Below the pieces are notes generated by a model. The model saw only the letters and a list, made by a program, of their open reading frames with translations. It had not been told where the DNA came from and did no database searches. Below, in pieces: positions 60,837 through 64,000 of a DNA stretch of 64,000 nucleotides. Within the stretch, counting starts at the first letter, position 1; the number at the start of each line of letters is the position of its first letter. A program made the position numbers and the translations under genes. Source of the stretch: Nitrospirales bacterium (lineage in GTDB: Bacteria > Nitrospirota > Nitrospiria > Nitrospirales > UBA8639); contig JAHRAQ010000015.1 in the NCBI GenBank assembly GCA_020027205.1, positions 1 to 64,000 of the forward strand, read 5' to 3'.

Positions 60837-60865
60837 CATTAATTCCGGCGCGCCGGGGTTGTCAA
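60837..60865 (-). promoter_or_regulatory. copAB promoter with palindrome in the spacer
   Basis: On the minus strand, TTGACA (60860-60865), a 17-nt spacer and TTAATG (60837-60842; TAATGA with 18 nt is an alternative). The spacer holds a perfect 12-bp palindrome CCGGCGCGCCGG (60845-60856), well placed for a repressor or MerR-type activator. The palindrome has no T-run after it, so it is not a standard terminator for recA. Confidence 0.5.
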
Positions 60866-60880
60866 TGCACCGCATGGGCG

Positions 60881-61996
60881 TCAGGCCCGGCGGCTCTGGA
60901 CCGCCTTGGGGGTCGTCGGCGGCTTGGCGGCGGCGGTGGTGGCGGCGGCTTGCGGCGCGCCGGCCCCGGCGGCTTGAGTCGCGTTGGCGCCCAGCCCCGC
61001 CTGCTCCCGCACCTGTTGTTCGATGACCCTGGCCGTGTCGGGATTGTCCCGCAAAAACGTTTTGACGGCCTCGCGGCCCTGGCCGAGCCGTTCATCCTTG
61101 AACGAATACCACGCGCCGGCCTTGTTGATGATTTTCCGGTCCACCCCGAGGTCCACCAGTTCGCCGACTTTGGACACGCCCTCGGCGAACATGATGTCAA
61201 ACTCGGCCTGCCGGAACGGCGGCGCGGTTTTGTTTTTGACCACCTTGACGCGCACCCGGCTCCCGGTCACCTCCTGCCCGTCTTTGATGGATTCGATGCG
61301 CCGGATGTCCAGCCGCACCGACGAGTAAAACTTCAGGGCGTTGCCGCCCGTGGTGGTTTCGGGATTGCCGAACATCACCCCGATTTTCATCCGAATCTGG
61401 TTGATAAAGACCACCGTGGTCATGGCCTTGGAAATGGCCCCCGTCAATTTGCGCAACGCCTGGGACATCAGGCGGGCCTGCAATCCCATGTGGGAATCGC
61501 CCATTTCCCCTTCGATTTCGGCGCGGGGCACCAGCGCGGCCACGGAGTCCACGACGACCAGATCAATCGCGCCGCTTCTGACCAGCGTCTCGGCAATCTC
61601 CAGGGCCTGTTCGCCCGTGTCGGGCTGGGCCACCAGCAGGTCGTCGGTGCGCACGCCAAGTTTTTGCGCGTAGGACACGTCCAGCGCGTGTTCCGCGTCC
61701 ACGAACGCCGCGGACCCGCCGGCCTTCTGCGTTTCCGCGATGGCATGGAGGCACAGCGTCGTCTTGCCGGAGGATTCCGGGCCGAAAATTTCCACCACGC
61801 GCCCGCGCGGCAACCCGCCCACGCCGAGGGCAATATCCAGGGACAGCGACCCCGTGGAGACGGCCTGAATATCCGTCGAGGCGTCATCGACGCCCAATTT
61901 CATAATCGCGCCCTTGCCAAATTGTTTTTCAATCTGGGTGACGGCCAGTTCCAGCGCTTTCTTTTTGCCTTCGTTGTCCCCGCCTCGCTCACTCAT
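60881..61996 (-). CDS. recA: Recombinase RecA
   Basis: 371 aa with AAGGAGG before ATG 61996. Walker [10 protein letters not shown] (72-80), Walker [11 protein letters not shown], the L1/L2 loops ([17 protein letters not shown]) and [24 protein letters not shown]. The C-terminal ~35 residues are an Ala/Pro/Thr-rich tail rather than the usual acidic tail. It catalyses homologous pairing and strand exchange and activates LexA autocleavage where LexA is present. No recX follows; copAB lies between recA and alaS. No clear CTGT-N8-ACAG box is seen upstream. Confidence 0.97.
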   Translation of the reverse strand: MSERGGDNEGKKKALELAVTQIEKQFGKGAIMKLGVDDASTDIQAVSTGSLSLDIALGVGGLPRGRVVEIFGPESSGKTTLCLHAIAETQKAGGSAAFVDAEHALDVSYAQKLGVRTDDLLVAQPDTGEQALEIAETLVRSGAIDLVVVDSVAALVPRAEIEGEMGDSHMGLQARLMSQALRKLTGAISKAMTTVVFINQIRMKIGVMFGNPETTTGGNALKFYSSVRLDIRRIESIKDGQEVTGSRVRVKVVKNKTAPPFRQAEFDIMFAEGVSKVGELVDLGVDRKIINKAGAWYSFKDERLGQGREAVKTFLRDNPDTARVIEQQVREQAGLGANATQAAGAGAPQAAATTAAAKPPTTPKAVQSRRA

Positions 61997-62206
61997 AATA
62001 ATAATGCCTCCTTACCGCCGCCGACATGGTTCAGAAAACGCCACCGCCCCGCTCATACACACATCGTAACCGAAAACCCGCAAACAGGCCAACATTTTTT
62101 ATGCCCTTCCTCGTTCTTCCTCAACCCGCTTCGCCCTTCCTCGCCCCGCCCTTCCTTCATCCGTCCCGCCCTTCCTCGCCCCGCCGTCATTCCCATCTCC
62201 CTCCTT

Positions 62207-62377
62207 CCGTCATTCCCGACATTTTTAATCGGGAAGTATGTGCCAACGGCACATGCTCCGAAGGTCCATCCTTCAGTTGCATTGTCCTTTTCCCCGTCCC
62301 GCCATTAACGTCTTACGGATGGATTCCGCGCACCCACCGTTCCCCTGCCGTTGAACATCGTCGACGCGGAATGACGG
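62207..62377. repeat. Composite REPIN-like element with compensated stem
   Basis: Gap 61997-62432, no gene. The left palindrome is split by a nested hairpin that reads ATGTGCC-AAC-GGCACAT (62238-62254) where other copies have ATTTGCC/GGCAAAT: both arms changed together. A CGCG-type palindrome (GGATTCCGCG...CGCGGAATGACGG) closes the element at 62319-62377. Confidence 0.8.
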
Positions 62378-62432
62378 AGGGAGGGACCACGGCGACCCCT
62401 TGTTCCGCCCCCGCGCCCGCGGCTACGCCCGC

Positions 62433-63011
62433 TCATCCGCCCAAAGCCGCGTCCCATAACTTGGTGTACACCGAACCGCCCGCCCCGCGCTCGCTTCTGA
62501 ACAGGACGACCCGATCGACGGCGACCCGGCCGCAGGCCGCCGGGGGCGTCAACACTCCCGGCGCATCGAGCGCGCGCCCGACCTCACGGTGCGCGCGCCT
62601 GACCCGCGCCAGCGTCAGGTGCGGGTGAAACGGTTGCTCCTCCCGAGGAAACCCCAGCGGCACGACCGCCGCCGCCACGCTTTCGACCAACGCGGTCAGG
62701 GCGGCCACGTCTCCCCCCACGCCGGCCCACAACACACGGGGGGCGCGCAACGTCGGAAACGCGCCGATGCCCTGGATGTCAATCTCAAACGCAGGCCGCG
62801 TCGACACCGTCCGCCCGACCACCCGCCGGATTTCATCGGCCACACCATCGGGCGTCTCACCGAAAAACTTCACAGTCACGTGCAGAGTGCCGGGCCGCGC
62901 CCACGCGACGGCGTCCGGGGGCATGGCCGGCGCGCGCATCATCCGGTCGGCCTGTTGCGCAACGGCCGTTCGCACGGCCGCCGGTACCTCAACCGCCAGA
63001 AATGTCCGCAT
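62433..63011 (-). CDS. thpR: RNA 2',3'-cyclic phosphodiesterase (2'-5' RNA ligase family)
   Basis: 192 aa from ATG 63011 (ATG 63023 and 63029 are in frame). Two HxT motifs of the 2H fold, HVTVKFFGE (about 50) and HPHLTLARVRR (about 130), and the N-terminal RTFLAVEVP are typical of ThpR/LigT. It hydrolyses 2',3'-cyclic phosphates or joins 2'-5' RNA ends. It lies between cinA and recA, a frequent order. A degenerate trinucleotide stretch directly precedes the start. Confidence 0.9.
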   Translation of the reverse strand: MRTFLAVEVPAAVRTAVAQQADRMMRAPAMPPDAVAWARPGTLHVTVKFFGETPDGVADEIRRVVGRTVSTRPAFEIDIQGIGAFPTLRAPRVLWAGVGGDVAALTALVESVAAAVVPLGFPREEQPFHPHLTLARVRRAHREVGRALDAPGVLTPPAACGRVAVDRVVLFRSERGAGGSVYTKLWDAALGG

Positions 63012-63140
63012 CGCCGCCACCATCGCCATTGACCACCGACACCGCCGTCGCCACTGTCGCCATCGCCGCCACCGCCGTCGTCACCGTCGTCATCCCCACC
63101 ATCTCCACCACCGACACCGACACCGCCGTCGCCATTCCCC
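63012..63140. repeat. Low-complexity CACCGC/GTCGCC stretch
   Basis: Degenerate tri- and hexanucleotide runs (CACCGC, CATCGCC, GTCGTC) between thpR and the repeat element. A second similar stretch runs 63255-63400 up to the end of cinA. Together with the repeat pair they fill the 381-bp gap; no gene is seen. Confidence 0.6.
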
Positions 63141-63141
63141 T

Positions 63142-63252
63142 CCGTCATTCCCGACATCTTTAGTCGGGAATCCATCCTTCTTTTTCTTTGTCCTAATCAA
63201 GGAAAAGGAAACCGAAGGATGGATTCCCGACTACTAACGTCGGGAATGACGG
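63142..63252. repeat. REPIN-like head-to-head palindrome pair
   Basis: Left CCGTCATTCCCGAC-ATCTTTA-GTCGGGAATCCATCC, about 40 nt of centre with CTTTTTCTTTGTCC...GGAAAAGGAAACCGAAGG complementarity, right GGATTCCCGAC-TACTAAC-GTCGGGAATGACGG. It is nearly the same length and layout as the copy at 30535-30643. Confidence 0.8.
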
Positions 63253-63392
63253 AGAAAGAAAGGTCGCCACCGCCCCCGCCGCCACTGTCGCCATCACCCA
63301 CCACCGCCACCGTCATCCTCGCCATCGCCATCACCGTCGTCACCGTCATCGCCACCGCCGCCGTCCGCGCCGCCCACCCGCGCAGCGTCACG

Positions 63393-64000
63393 TCAAATCG
63401 GCAAGCCGTCCAGCCACCGCCGCAGCACATCGAGGGCGCCTTGCGACGAACGCAGAGTAATGGCGCGCCGGTTTCCGTGAAATCTGAATCGTTTGGTCAG
63501 CGATTGCGCCGGCGCGGCCAGCCCGACGTAGACCAGCCCGACGGGCTTGCGCGGCGTCCCGCCGGCCGGCCCGGCAATCCCCGTCACGCTCAACCCCACG
63601 TCCGCCCCGCTTTTCGCGCGCACCCCTTCGGCCATGGCTCTGGCCGTCCGCGCGCTCACGGCCCCGTGGCGTTTCAATGCCGCGTCGGTCAGCCCAAGCA
63701 GGTCACGCTTCGAGGCATTGCTGTAACACACCATGCTCCGGTCCAGATACGCCGAACTGCCCGCCACCGACGTGAGGCGGTGCCCGATCAATCCGCCGGT
63801 GCAACTCTCGGCCACGGCAAGGGTGAATCCCCGTTCCCGCAGACGACGCCCCACGACAGATTCCATGGGCTGTCCGTCGTCGGAAATCACATGGTGGCCC
63901 AACGCGCCGACCACGGCGGCCACGGCGCGATTGACGGCGCGGTTGACGGCGCGATTGAGATTGAGCGAGGCGACGGCCGAACTTGCCCGCGCGCGCCCCG
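63393..64000 (-). CDS. cinA: CinA family protein, 5' partial
   Basis: The frame is open to the window edge, so the N-terminal MoaB-like domain lies outside. The visible part is the C-terminal nicotinamide-nucleotide amidase domain: LAVAESCTGGLIGHRLTSVAGSSAYL (quoted as AVAESCTGGLIGHRLTSVAG), VCYSNASKRDLLG, VGLSVTGIAGPAGGTPRKPVG. The linker before it carries a 12-bp in-frame repeat giving NRAVNRAVNRAV. The amidase deamidates NMN to NaMN in pyridine nucleotide salvage; fused proteins also act as ADP-ribose pyrophosphatases. GTG 63923 is only an internal codon if the full-length form is right. Confidence 0.85.
   Translation of the reverse strand, partial: GRARASSAVASLNLNRAVNRAVNRAVAAVVGALGHHVISDDGQPMESVVGRRLRERGFTLAVAESCTGGLIGHRLTSVAGSSAYLDRSMVCYSNASKRDLLGLTDAALKRHGAVSARTARAMAEGVRAKSGADVGLSVTGIAGPAGGTPRKPVGLVYVGLAAPAQSLTKRFRFHGNRRAITLRSSQGALDVLRRWLDGLPI

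Noticed and set aside
61997..62100. LexA (SOS) box before recA
   Set aside because: Only a CTGT half-site (CTGTTTGCGG on the minus strand) is seen; no CTGT-N8-ACAG or GAAC-N4-GTTC pair.
2109..63252. CRISPR array
   Set aside because: The repeats are dispersed, palindromic and irregularly spaced between genes, with no regular spacers and no cas genes.
1..64000. tRNA and rRNA genes
   Set aside because: I looked for T-loop like GGTTCGAATCC and rRNA core motifs in the gaps and saw none; a covariance search would be decisive.

Overview
The window is 64 kb of a high-GC, diderm bacterial genome. Outer-membrane proteins (an autotransporter barrel, a double barrel, a CopB-like barrel), periplasmic oxidases and lipoproteins show the envelope type. 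Housekeeping order (cinA, thpR, recA, alaS, mltG on one strand; grpE-dnaK-dnaJ-rsmE; valS-nadC-birA-coaX) and the DnaK sequence recall Nitrospirota/NC10 or deltaproteobacterial-type lineages. That is an impression from gene order and motifs, not a phylogenetic result. No rRNA, tRNA or CRISPR array was recognised.

Layout. 1-1960: 3' end of an autotransporter. 2660-11279: envelope and periplasm genes, namely a VKOR-thioredoxin fusion, a small secreted protein, an M16-M16-M48-propeller lipoprotein operon and a Tat-type molybdopterin oxidase. 11286-17957: AT-richer accessory island with a tightly overlapping four-gene operon (186-aa unknown, QueC/QatC-like enzyme, XRE-ImmA/IrrE regulator-protease, PIN-like nuclease) behind a perfect sigma70-type promoter, next to an MmeI-like type IIG restriction-modification enzyme. 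18331-27454: aspS, an RluB-type pseudouridine synthase, guaA, guaB and a double NHL-propeller protein. 27755-29290: small accessory unit with an AAA-type ATPase and a putative 61-aa partner. 29315-36145: a HAD hydrolase, a 36-aa basic protein, then valS-nadC-birA-coaX. 36524-41628: a four-gene operon joining a MotA/ExbB-like channel, a single-TM protein, an ExbD-like protein and a tandem FGE-fold protein. 41760-43991: AT-rich EcoRI-family methylase plus DUF262-HNH module. 44069-48599: grpE-dnaK-dnaJ-rsmE. 48902-53785: secreted YCF48-type propeller, IPT/TIG protein and a double outer-membrane barrel. 53938-64000: ridA-like, mltG, alaS, copB-copA, recA, thpR, cinA.

Nearly every operon boundary carries a family of palindromic REP/REPIN-like repeats (core ATTCCCGAC-N7-GTCGGGAAT), often as head-to-head pairs and with further hairpin modules nested inside them. 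Several sigma70-type promoters can be read directly; four share a TTGCGG or TTGCGC -35 box.

The best candidates for an undescribed system are the QueC-like/XRE-ImmA/PIN operon (11286-15052) and the MotA-ExbD-FGE operon (36524-41628). Both are read from motifs and gene arrangement only; no searches were run.
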